NCBI GenBank assembly: GCA_050260775.1
Contig: JBLNCP010000028.1
Location: 90,912-154,911 of the forward strand
Direction of reading: 5' to 3'
Length of the DNA stretch: 64,000 nucleotides
From: CALABS01 sp050260775
GTDB lineage: Bacteria; Pseudomonadota; Alphaproteobacteria; Rhodospirillales; Magnetospirillaceae
Below the pieces are notes generated by a model that saw only the letters and a list, made by a program, of their open reading frames with translations, was not told the origin of the DNA and ran no database searches. How positions within the stretch are numbered: position 1 is the first letter of the stretch; the number at the start of each line of letters is the position of its first letter. The position numbers were made by a program, and so were the translations under genes. Shown here piece after piece: positions 16,750 through 24,321 of the stretch.

Positions 16750-19698
16750 ATGGACTTCGCACTGCACGCGGCGCTCTTCGGAGCGGGAATGGGCTCGGCG
16801 ATCCTGGCCGTGTCGACCATCTACGGCCTGACGCTGCCCTCCGCTCCCCGGGGTTACGGCTGGTGGGCCGGCGCCTTCCTGCTCGAGACCGCCAGCAAGT
16901 CGCTGCTGCTGTTCGGCATCTCGCCGCTGCTGATCGAGTGTTCCGACCTTCTGCATGGACTGGCGGCCGGTTTCGTCTACGCCGGCGCCCTGACCTTCTC
17001 GCGCATCCCCATCTCACCGGTCGCGATGGGGATGGGCCTGGTCGTCGCCGGCGCCTGGACCATGGCCGCCCACGTCCTCCGCCGTCATCTCGATCTGATC
17101 GACGTGCCGCTGTTCGGCATCGGCGGTGTGGCGCTGCTGTTCGCGGCCTGGCGCTTCCTGTCGCACGCCGGGCCCACCCGGTCGGACGCCCACCGCATCG
17201 CCGCCCTGTCGTTCGCCGCCAACGGCCTGCACCAGCTGGCCGCACCCATGCTGCACATGGCGCAGCCGACCGCCATCCTCAGCTTCATGCTGTCGCAGGC
17301 CATGTCGATGGCGATGGCGGTGGCGCTGCTGCTGGTGGTGTTGCGCCGCCAGCAGGCGGTGGCCGAGAGCGAGGGGCATCGGGCCGACATCCTGCAGGGG
17401 CGGCTGGTGGATGCCCTGGGCAGCGTCCAGGACGGCGTCGCCCTGTTCGGTCCGGACGACCGGCTGGTGACCTGCAACGACCGCTATCGTGAATTCCTGG
17501 CCCCGGTCGCCGACGTCATCCGCTCGGGGCGCTCGTTCGAGGACATCCTCAGGGCCCAGGCCACACGCGGGGTCGTCCTGGAATCCAAGGGACGCGAAGA
17601 GGAGTGGGTCGCCGGTCTCCTGGACGAGCACACCCGCGACGAAGCGAGCCGGCGCGAAGCGCAGATGTGGGACGGCCGCTGGGTGGCGATCAACATCTAC
17701 CGCACCGGCGACGGCGGCCACCTGCGCATCCTGCGCGACGTCACCGCCCGCAAGCAGACCGAGGCGGCGCTCGAGGAGAGCATCGCCTGGCTGCGCGGCA
17801 TCATGGACACGGTCATCGACGGCATCATCACCATCGACGAGACCAACACCATCCTGTCCTTCAACTCTTCGGCCCAACGGATCTTCGGTTACGGCGCCGA
17901 CGAGGTGGTCGGCCGCAGCGTCTCCATGCTGATGCCCGAGCCGTACCGCTCCGAGCAGGAGGATTACGTCCGCCGCTACGTGGAAACGGGAGACGCCCGC
18001 GTCATCGGTTTCGGTCGCCAGGTGCACGGCCAGCGCAAGGACGGGTCGGTCTTCCCACTGGAATTGTCGGTCACCGAGATGCGCCAGGCCGACATGGTCA
18101 CCTTCATCGGCGTCGTGCGCGACATCACCGACCGCAAGAGGGTCGAGGACGCGCTGGTCGACAGTGAGCAGCGTTTCCGCGACCTCGCCGAATCGGCGTC
18201 CGACTGGTTCTGGGAGATCGACGAGTCCCTGAAATTCACCTTCGTGTCGGGGCGCGTGCGCCAGGTGCTGGGGGTGGGGCCGGGGTTCTTCCTGGGGCGC
18301 AACTTCTCGGACCTCGCCGCCTCGTGCGAACAGCCGAGTGCCTGGGACGCGCAGCGCGGGGTGATGGAGTCCCAGGCCGCCTTCCGCGGCTTCGTCACCC
18401 TGCACACCATGGCGGACGGACAGGTCAAGTACATCGAGCTCGCTGGCCGGCCGGCCTTCGATGCGGACGACGTGTTCCGCGGCTACCGCGGGACGGCGAC
18501 CGACATCACGCCGATCAAGCGGCACGAGCAGGACCTCGCGGCCCAGTCGGCCCTGCGGCAGGCGATCATCGACAACATGGCCCAAGGGGTCGCGGTCTTC
18601 GACGGTGGCCAGATGCTGGTCGCCCTCAACCGCCATGCCCGTGAGATGCTCGATCTCGGCCAGGGCGACATCGAGCCCGGCGCGTCCTCGTTCGACGCGG
18701 TGCTGGCCACGCTTGCCGCCAACGGAGAGTTCGGAATGGGCAGGACCGCCAAGCTCGCCAAGCGGCGGCTGGCGCAATTGCGGCGGCACCCGAGCGCGGT
18801 GTTCGAGCACGCACGCCCGAATGGAACGGTGCTGGAAGTGCGCGCCAATCCCATGCCGGGGGGAGGCCTCATCCTCACCTTCACCGACATCACCGGGCGC
18901 AAGCGTTTCGAGGCCACCCTGACCGAGGCCAAGGAAGCCGCCGAGCGCGGCAACCGCGCCAAGGCGACCTTCCTGGCCAACATCAGCCACGAGCTGCGCA
19001 CCCCCCTCAATGCGATCATCGGCTTCTCGGAGCTGATGAAGCACGAGATCTTCGGCCCGCTCGAACCCAACCCCTACAAGAGCTACGTCGACGACATCCA
19101 CGAAAGCGGCATGCACCTGCTCGAACTGATCAACGACATCCTGGACATGTCGAAGGCGGAAGCGGGGATGACCGACCTAGTGGAAAGCATGGTCGACGTC
19201 TCGGCGGTCATTCGGGCGTCGGTCCGCATGATGGGGCGGCGCGCCGACGCCCACGCCATCGACCTGATCGAGAACATCCCCGAGGACCTGCCGTTCCTGC
19301 GCGCCGACGAGAAGCGTCTGCGCCAGATCATCCTCAACCTGCTGTCCAACGCGGTGAAGTTCACCGACGACAGCGGGTCGGTGACGGTGACGGCCCGGGC
19401 CGACACCTCCGGTTACACCATCACGGTGGCCGACACCGGCATCGGCATGAGCGCCGAGGATCTGGGCAGGGTGATGGAACCGTTCGTCCAGGCCGACACC
19501 CGCCTGTCGCGCAAGTACGAGGGCACCGGCCTCGGTCTGCCCCTGACCAAGGCGCTGGTGATCGCCCATGGCGGCGAGCTTGCCATCGAAAGCGCGGTCG
19601 GGGTCGGCACCACCGTCACCGTCCGCTTCCCCGCCGAGCGGATCGTGCGCGACATCGGCCGCGCCGCGGCCGCGGACGAAGCCGGCCGCCGCGGCTAG
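16750..19698 (+). CDS. Membrane-anchored sensor histidine kinase with four PAS domains, one FixL-like without the heme ligand
   Basis: A 982-residue kinase. Residues 1-200 hold six or seven hydrophobic segments. PAS domains follow at about 215-335, 343-465 (FixL-like), 470-590 and 600-715. HisKA has FLANISHELRTPLN (His747) and HATPase_c ends with YEGTGLGLPLTKALV. The second PAS strongly resembles FixL (SFNSSAQRIFGYGADEVVGR, LMPEPYRSEQEDY, GQRKDGSVFPLEL). However, the position of the FixL proximal heme His (DPHIIG in Bradyrhizobium FixL) is DARVIG here, so Arg417 replaces it and heme/oxygen sensing by this domain is unlikely. The terminal HisKA/HATPase region resembles PleC/DivJ-type alphaproteobacterial kinases. 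No response regulator is adjacent. Confidence 0.9.
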   Translation: MDFALHAALFGAGMGSAILAVSTIYGLTLPSAPRGYGWWAGAFLLETASKSLLLFGISPLLIECSDLLHGLAAGFVYAGALTFSRIPISPVAMGMGLVVAGAWTMAAHVLRRHLDLIDVPLFGIGGVALLFAAWRFLSHAGPTRSDAHRIAALSFAANGLHQLAAPMLHMAQPTAILSFMLSQAMSMAMAVALLLVVLRRQQAVAESEGHRADILQGRLVDALGSVQDGVALFGPDDRLVTCNDRYREFLAPVADVIRSGRSFEDILRAQATRGVVLESKGREEEWVAGLLDEHTRDEASRREAQMWDGRWVAINIYRTGDGGHLRILRDVTARKQTEAALEESIAWLRGIMDTVIDGIITIDETNTILSFNSSAQRIFGYGADEVVGRSVSMLMPEPYRSEQEDYVRRYVETGDARVIGFGRQVHGQRKDGSVFPLELSVTEMRQADMVTFIGVVRDITDRKRVEDALVDSEQRFRDLAESASDWFWEIDESLKFTFVSGRVRQVLGVGPGFFLGRNFSDLAASCEQPSAWDAQRGVMESQAAFRGFVTLHTMADGQVKYIELAGRPAFDADDVFRGYRGTATDITPIKRHEQDLAAQSALRQAIIDNMAQGVAVFDGGQMLVALNRHAREMLDLGQGDIEPGASSFDAVLATLAANGEFGMGRTAKLAKRRLAQLRRHPSAVFEHARPNGTVLEVRANPMPGGGLILTFTDITGRKRFEATLTEAKEAAERGNRAKATFLANISHELRTPLNAIIGFSELMKHEIFGPLEPNPYKSYVDDIHESGMHLLELINDILDMSKAEAGMTDLVESMVDVSAVIRASVRMMGRRADAHAIDLIENIPEDLPFLRADEKRLRQIILNLLSNAVKFTDDSGSVTVTARADTSGYTITVADTGIGMSAEDLGRVMEPFVQADTRLSRKYEGTGLGLPLTKALVIAHGGELAIESAVGVGTTVTVRFPAERIVRDIGRAAAADEAGRRG

Positions 19699-19770
19699 TC
19701 GCCCCTTCACCACTTCCGGCGGTTGGGCTATGGTGCGCCCCCGCGTGAGCCGCACTCGAAGGACCGCCCC

Positions 19771-20565
19771 ATGCTTCGCCCCCTGCTCGCCGCTGTCCCC
19801 GCGCTGTTCCTGGCGGTATCCGCCCTGGCCCAGGCGCCCGTTCCCTTGAGCGCGCCGGTTCCGCAAGAGCCCACCGCCCGCAGCGCCGAGCCGGCTCCCG
19901 AGCCGCCGGCGGCCGACCGTCCCGCCGAGACGATCCGTCCCGCCGAGCCGGTTGCCCCGGCTCCCCCGATCTCCACCCCGGTGGCCGCACCGCCGGCGCC
20001 CGCGCCGGTCGCGGCACCCGAACCGGCAGGGGCCCCGGCTGCGGTCGTCGCGGATCTGCCGTCGTGGGCGGTGGCGACGCTGATCCTGCTGGGGGCGTTC
20101 CTCGCGGCGGTGTTCGGCATGCTGGCCGCCCTGATGATGCGCGCCTCCGAGGCCAAGGCGCGGCGGCGCTCGGTGGCGGCCACGCTGGCGGTCGAACTGG
20201 ACACCCGCCGTCAGGCCTTCGAGTCGGTGCCGCTGCCGCCCAACGTGGAGGCCGGTGTCTTTTTCGTCTCCGCCGTCACCTCGCTCTCGGCCATCGATGC
20301 CGGTTTCCGTTCGGCCCAGGGCAACATGCACCTGCTGCCCGGCAAGCTGGGCGCGCATGTCTCGGTCCACTATGCCGCCGTCCAGCGAGTCGCCGATTTC
20401 GTCAAGGGGCAGAGCCTGGCGGCGGCCGTCCGCATGCTGCAGGCCAACCGCATCGGCGGCTATCCGTGTCCGGATGCCGGTACCATGCGCGAGGCCCACG
20501 TGGAACTCGGCGCCGCCTTCCGGGGGATCGAGAAGCTTATCCAGAACCTGCGCGACCTAGCCTGA
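19771..20565 (+). CDS. Proline/alanine-rich membrane-anchored protein, unknown function
   Basis: 264 residues: a signal-like N-terminus (MLRPLLAAVPALFLAVSALA ending at AQA), an ~80-residue Pro/Ala/Glu-rich spacer, one membrane segment (WAVATLILLGAFLAAVFGML near residue 105-125) and a soluble C-terminal helical domain (AVELDTRRQAFESV, LHMLPGK-like stretch, RIGGYPCPDAGTMREAHVEL). No family is recognised. ATG 19771 has AAGGAC about 6 nt upstream. The low-complexity region suggests a periplasmic spacer. It faces the tiny convergent gene at 20582-20659. Confidence 0.75.
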   Translation: MLRPLLAAVPALFLAVSALAQAPVPLSAPVPQEPTARSAEPAPEPPAADRPAETIRPAEPVAPAPPISTPVAAPPAPAPVAAPEPAGAPAAVVADLPSWAVATLILLGAFLAAVFGMLAALMMRASEAKARRRSVAATLAVELDTRRQAFESVPLPPNVEAGVFFVSAVTSLSAIDAGFRSAQGNMHLLPGKLGAHVSVHYAAVQRVADFVKGQSLAAAVRMLQANRIGGYPCPDAGTMREAHVELGAAFRGIEKLIQNLRDLA

Positions 20566-20581
20566 CTTGCGGCTGCCACGG

Positions 20582-20659
20582 TCAGATGACGTGGAACAGA
20601 TAGAGCAGCAGCAAGATGGGAAGCGGGATCCCGAGTGCCCATAACAGAATCGCGCGCAT
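20582..20659 (-). CDS. 25-residue hydrophobic membrane protein
   Basis: A very short gene, below usual ORF cut-offs. It encodes MRAILLWALGIPLPI followed by LLLLYLFHVI, a single hydrophobic helix with an internal GIPLP kink. GGAGG stands 7 nt before the ATG, an excellent ribosome site. Very similar short proteins (M-x-x-I-L-L-W-x-L-G-I-P-I-P) occur widely in proteobacteria from memory, which supports it being real; function is unknown. It has its own upstream region (20660-20782) shared divergently with the glucosidase gene. Confidence 0.72.
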   Translation of the reverse strand: MRAILLWALGIPLPILLLLYLFHVI

Positions 20660-20782
20660 CGTCGTGCCTCCGATGGTTCTTTGCTTAAACAATCGGCGAG
20701 CCGGCTGGTTCCGACGATTGGCGATTCACTGCGCGGAGCGTAGTCTGGGCCCAACGGCGAAATACCTTGGGGGGATCGGTTC

Positions 20783-22150
20783 ATGACCGCGATGAAGAAG
20801 CCCGTGCGCGCCAAGGACCCGCTCGGCCTTGGGCCGGACTTCCTGTGGGGCGCCTCGACCTCGGCCTACCAGATCGAGGGGGCGGCGGCCGAGGACGGCC
20901 GCGGGCCCAGCATCTGGGATATCCATTCCCGCACCCAGGGGCGCACCGCCAACGGCGACACCGGCGACGTGGCCTGCGACCATTACCACCGCTGGCCCGA
21001 GGACGTCGCCCTGCTCAAGGACCTGGGCGTCGGCGCCTACCGCTTCTCGGTGTCGTGGCCACGGGTGCTGCCGCGGGGCCGCGGGGCGGTCAACGAAAAG
21101 GGCCTCGACTTTTACGACCGCCTGATCGACGCGGTGCTGGCGGCGGGGATCGAGCCGTGGCTGTGCCTGTATCATTGGGACCTGCCGCAGCGCCTGCATG
21201 AGCTGGGCGGCTGGACCAGCCGCGACGTCGCGGGTTGGTTCGCCGACTACGCCACCCTGATCGCCCGGCGGTTCGGTGACCGCGTGCAGAACTTCGCGAC
21301 GTTCAACGAGCCCAACGTCTGCACCCTGTTCGGCTATGCCATGACTTGGTGCGCGCCGGCGGCCGAGGACCGGGCCGCCTACCTCAGGGCCGCGCATCAT
21401 CTGAACCTCGCCCACGGCGCCGCAGTCGACGTGCTGCGCGACTGGGTGAGCGGGGTAAGGATCGGTTCGATCTACAATCGCCAGGCGGTGCATCCCGAGG
21501 CCGACACCGATGCCGACCGCGCCGCCGCCGCCCAACTCGACGCCCATTGGAACCTGGTCTACGCCGACCCGCAGATCCTCGGGCATTACCCCGCCCTGGT
21601 CGCGGCTGATTTCGAGCCGTACATGCAGGCCGGCGACCTCGCCCGCATCTGTCGCCCCATGGATTGGTTCGGCGTCAACCATTACGGCCCGATCTGGGCC
21701 AAGGCCGACCCGGCGATGCAGATGGGCTTCGCCTGGGGCGAGGACAAAAAGGCGGTGCCCAATCCCGACATCGGCTGGCCGATCTACCCCGACGCCTTCA
21801 CCGAAGAGCTGCTGCTGTGCCACCGGCGCTACAAGCTGCCGGTCTACGTCACCGAGAACGGCTGCGGCCGCGAGGCGGAGCGGGAGGTGCCCAACGCCGC
21901 CGGCCAAGTCGCCGACCCGCACCGGCTGGCCTATCTCAAGCTCTACGCCCGCGCCATGAGCGCCGCGGTCAAGCGCGGCGCTGACGTGCGCGGCTACTTC
22001 ATCTGGTCGCTGCTGGACAATTTCGAGTGGGGCTCGGGCTACGGCAACCGCTTCGGCATCGTGCACGTGGACTTCCCCACCGGCACCCGCCGCAAGAAGG
22101 ATTCCTTCCACTGGTACCGTGACCTGATCGGCGGCGAGTTCCGGGAGTAG
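20783..22150 (+). CDS. Glycoside hydrolase family 1 beta-glucosidase
   Basis: A 455-residue (beta/alpha)8-barrel enzyme hydrolysing beta-glucosides. The general acid/base Glu176 is in TFNEP and the nucleophile Glu358 is in YVTENGCG, both intact. The N-terminal signature FLWGASTSAYQIEGAAAEDGRG and C-terminal GYFIWSLLDNFEWGSGYGNRFG are diagnostic. There is no signal peptide, so it acts in the cytoplasm. GGGGGAT precedes ATG 20783. No sugar transporter is nearby, so the source of substrate is unclear. It is separated by an R1 repeat from the convergent ABC protein. Confidence 0.96.
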   Translation: MTAMKKPVRAKDPLGLGPDFLWGASTSAYQIEGAAAEDGRGPSIWDIHSRTQGRTANGDTGDVACDHYHRWPEDVALLKDLGVGAYRFSVSWPRVLPRGRGAVNEKGLDFYDRLIDAVLAAGIEPWLCLYHWDLPQRLHELGGWTSRDVAGWFADYATLIARRFGDRVQNFATFNEPNVCTLFGYAMTWCAPAAEDRAAYLRAAHHLNLAHGAAVDVLRDWVSGVRIGSIYNRQAVHPEADTDADRAAAAQLDAHWNLVYADPQILGHYPALVAADFEPYMQAGDLARICRPMDWFGVNHYGPIWAKADPAMQMGFAWGEDKKAVPNPDIGWPIYPDAFTEELLLCHRRYKLPVYVTENGCGREAEREVPNAAGQVADPHRLAYLKLYARAMSAAVKRGADVRGYFIWSLLDNFEWGSGYGNRFGIVHVDFPTGTRRKKDSFHWYRDLIGGEFRE

Positions 22151-22151
22151 C

Positions 22152-22275
22152 CATCCCGTGAGTTCGAGCGGAGGCGAGGGACGAGAGCCCTCCTCCCGGT
22201 GGTCGTCGGGATGACAAGCCATGTCATCCCGGGGCGAAGCCGAGGGACCTCGTCCGGAGCCGCCCGAGGGACGTC
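22152..22275. repeat. R1 palindromic repeats, copy 3 plus a partial copy
   Basis: A diverged R1 unit (CATCCCGTGAG to GTCGGGATGACA, 22152-22216) followed by a half unit beginning TGTCATCCCGGGGCG at 22222. Together they fill the gap between the convergent glucosidase and ABC genes. Confidence 0.7.
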
Positions 22276-22287
22276 TGAGATCGCCCT

Positions 22288-24162
22288 CTATTCCTTGCGC
22301 TCGCCCTGGCGGCGCATCGGATGCATCAGCCAGTGGCGGAGGTCGAAGGGCGACATCTTGCGGCGGCGGTCCGGCCGCTGCAGCACCGTCGCCTTGACCT
22401 GGACATGGCCGTCCAACGACGGCTCAAGCTCCAGCTTGCGGTCGTGGAAGGCCTCCAGCGCCGAGTGGTAGCCCACGGTGATGACGGTGGCGGCGGGGAA
22501 CTCGTCGCGCAGCAGCCGCATCATCTGCTCCTCGCCGTCGGGGTGCAGGCCGTCGGTGGCTTCCTGGATGAAGATCCAGTTGGGCCGGTGCAGCAGCAGG
22601 CGGGCGAAGCCCAGGCGCTGCTGCTCGCCGATGGTCAGCACGTTCTCCCAGGTGTTGGTCTCGTCGAGCCGCGTCAGCAGGTTGCCGAGACCGACCCGCT
22701 CCAAAGCGACCGTCAGCGTGACGTCGTCGTAGCTGTCGGGACCCGAGGGATAGGCCAGCACGCTCCTGAGGCGCGCGATCGGCAGGTAGGGCCGTTGCGG
22801 CATGAAGAAGATGGAGGCGTTGCACGGCAGCTCTACCCGGCCGCAGCCCCAGGCCCACAGCCCGGCCACCACCTTGAACAGCTTGATGGCGGCCCCCGGG
22901 TCGCCCGAGATCAGCACCCGCTCGCCCTCGGAGATTTCCTGGGTGAAGTTGCTGACCACCACCGAGCCACTGTAGTTGGATACGCAGACGTCGCGGAATT
23001 CCAGCGCCGGGCGGTCCCCGGTCTCGATGATGATGCCCTGGGTGCGGTCGAGTTCCTGGTGCTGCTTGAGCTCGACCAGGGCGTCGTTGAGGGCCAGCAC
23101 GCGCTCGACCGAGGCCTTCCATTCAGCGGCCTTCGACAGATTGTCGACCGGCCAGGACAGGGCCGAGGTCATCTGCTGGAAGGCCTGGGCGATCTGCATC
23201 AGTTCGCCGAGGCCGATGGAGCCGGCGATGTAGCGCGGTGCCGCGATCAGGAACGGGAAGCCGGCCGCCAGCACCGTGTAGGACGACGAGAACATGAACA
23301 CCTTGGCGAGCGCCGAGGTCTGGCGGTTGAAGCCGTTGACGACGCCGCGGAACAGGTCGGTGAGGCGGCGGCGCTCGTCGGGCTCGCCGTGCAGCAACGC
23401 GATGGCTTCCGAATTCTCGCGCAGACGCACCAGGCCGAAGCGGAAATTGGCCTCCACCGTCTGGCGCATGTTGACGGTGCGCACCAGTGGCCGTCCGATG
23501 AGGACGGCCGCGGTGGTGCCGGCGGTGGCGTAAAGCATCGACACGAACACCATGTGCCCGGGGATGTCCCAGTCCATGCCGAACAGGGGGACGGTGATCA
23601 CGCCGGACAGCGACCACAGGATCTTGGTGAAGCTGATCAGCAGCAGCAAGCAGTAGAACAGCGAATGGGCCAGGTCGATGGCGGCTTCGGAGGTGTTGCG
23701 GATGTCTTCGGCGATGCGGCCGTCCGGGTTGTCGTGTTCGCCCGGCATGTGGGTGACGAGGTAGTGGCGGCCGTCGGCCATCCAGTTGTCGAGCAACTCG
23801 CGCGTCAGCCAGCGCCGCCAGCCGACCTGCAGCCGGCGCTTGGCCATCATGTGGGTCGAGGTGATGGTCATGGCGACCAGCAGGATGCCGCCCAGCGCCG
23901 CGACCTGGACCATCAGGCCGTGCAGCGAGCGCTGTTCGAGGGCGGTGAACAGCCTGGCGCTCCACAGGTTGACCAGGATCGGCACCACGACCTGGCACAG
24001 CGTCAGCACCACCAGCAGGCTGGTCAGACCGCGCACGCGCCAGCGGTCCTCGGAGTTCCAGTATCCCCCCGCCAACGCCAACAGGCGGCGGAAGAAGCCG
24101 GGCGGACGAAGGGCGCCTTGCCCCCGGTCGCTGGTTACCTCTTGCCCGACATTCACCGTCAT
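22288..24162 (-). CDS. SbmA/BacA (YddA-type) ABC transporter half-protein with degraded ATPase motifs
   Basis: 624 residues: an SbmA/BacA-like transmembrane domain (about 30-360; WRRWLTRELLDNWMADGRHY, RIAEDIRNTSEAAIDLAHSL, NFRFGLVRLRENSEAIALLHGE are typical of the YddA/ABCD-peroxisomal group) fused to an ABC domain. The ABC domain is unusual. The Walker A position reads GDPGAAIK (420-427) instead of GxxGxGKS/T, lacking the catalytic Lys. Walker B reads WIFIQEATDG with Gln533 in place of Asp. The H-loop region reads TVGYHSAL without His in place. The signature TIGEQQRLGFAR is intact. The DNA reading is clean, with no frameshift. ATP hydrolysis is therefore doubtful. ATG 24162 is used; a TTG at 24228 is possible. 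It is divergent from the CoA-binding/MetY gene. Confidence 0.88.
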   Translation of the reverse strand: MTVNVGQEVTSDRGQGALRPPGFFRRLLALAGGYWNSEDRWRVRGLTSLLVVLTLCQVVVPILVNLWSARLFTALEQRSLHGLMVQVAALGGILLVAMTITSTHMMAKRRLQVGWRRWLTRELLDNWMADGRHYLVTHMPGEHDNPDGRIAEDIRNTSEAAIDLAHSLFYCLLLLISFTKILWSLSGVITVPLFGMDWDIPGHMVFVSMLYATAGTTAAVLIGRPLVRTVNMRQTVEANFRFGLVRLRENSEAIALLHGEPDERRRLTDLFRGVVNGFNRQTSALAKVFMFSSSYTVLAAGFPFLIAAPRYIAGSIGLGELMQIAQAFQQMTSALSWPVDNLSKAAEWKASVERVLALNDALVELKQHQELDRTQGIIIETGDRPALEFRDVCVSNYSGSVVVSNFTQEISEGERVLISGDPGAAIKLFKVVAGLWAWGCGRVELPCNASIFFMPQRPYLPIARLRSVLAYPSGPDSYDDVTLTVALERVGLGNLLTRLDETNTWENVLTIGEQQRLGFARLLLHRPNWIFIQEATDGLHPDGEEQMMRLLRDEFPAATVITVGYHSALEAFHDRKLELEPSLDGHVQVKATVLQRPDRRRKMSPFDLRHWLMHPMRRQGERKE

Positions 24163-24321
24163 TTGATGCTGCGCCGATCCCCCAACTTTAGCCGTATCAT
24201 TTATCCCTGATGGATTGGACGGCGGCAAGCGTCATCGGCTGGGGCATGGGTGCGCGGCAACCCTTGACCGCGCCTTGGCAAGTTGGCCACCATCGGGGCC
24301 CCTCCAGCGTCGAGAGCAAGA

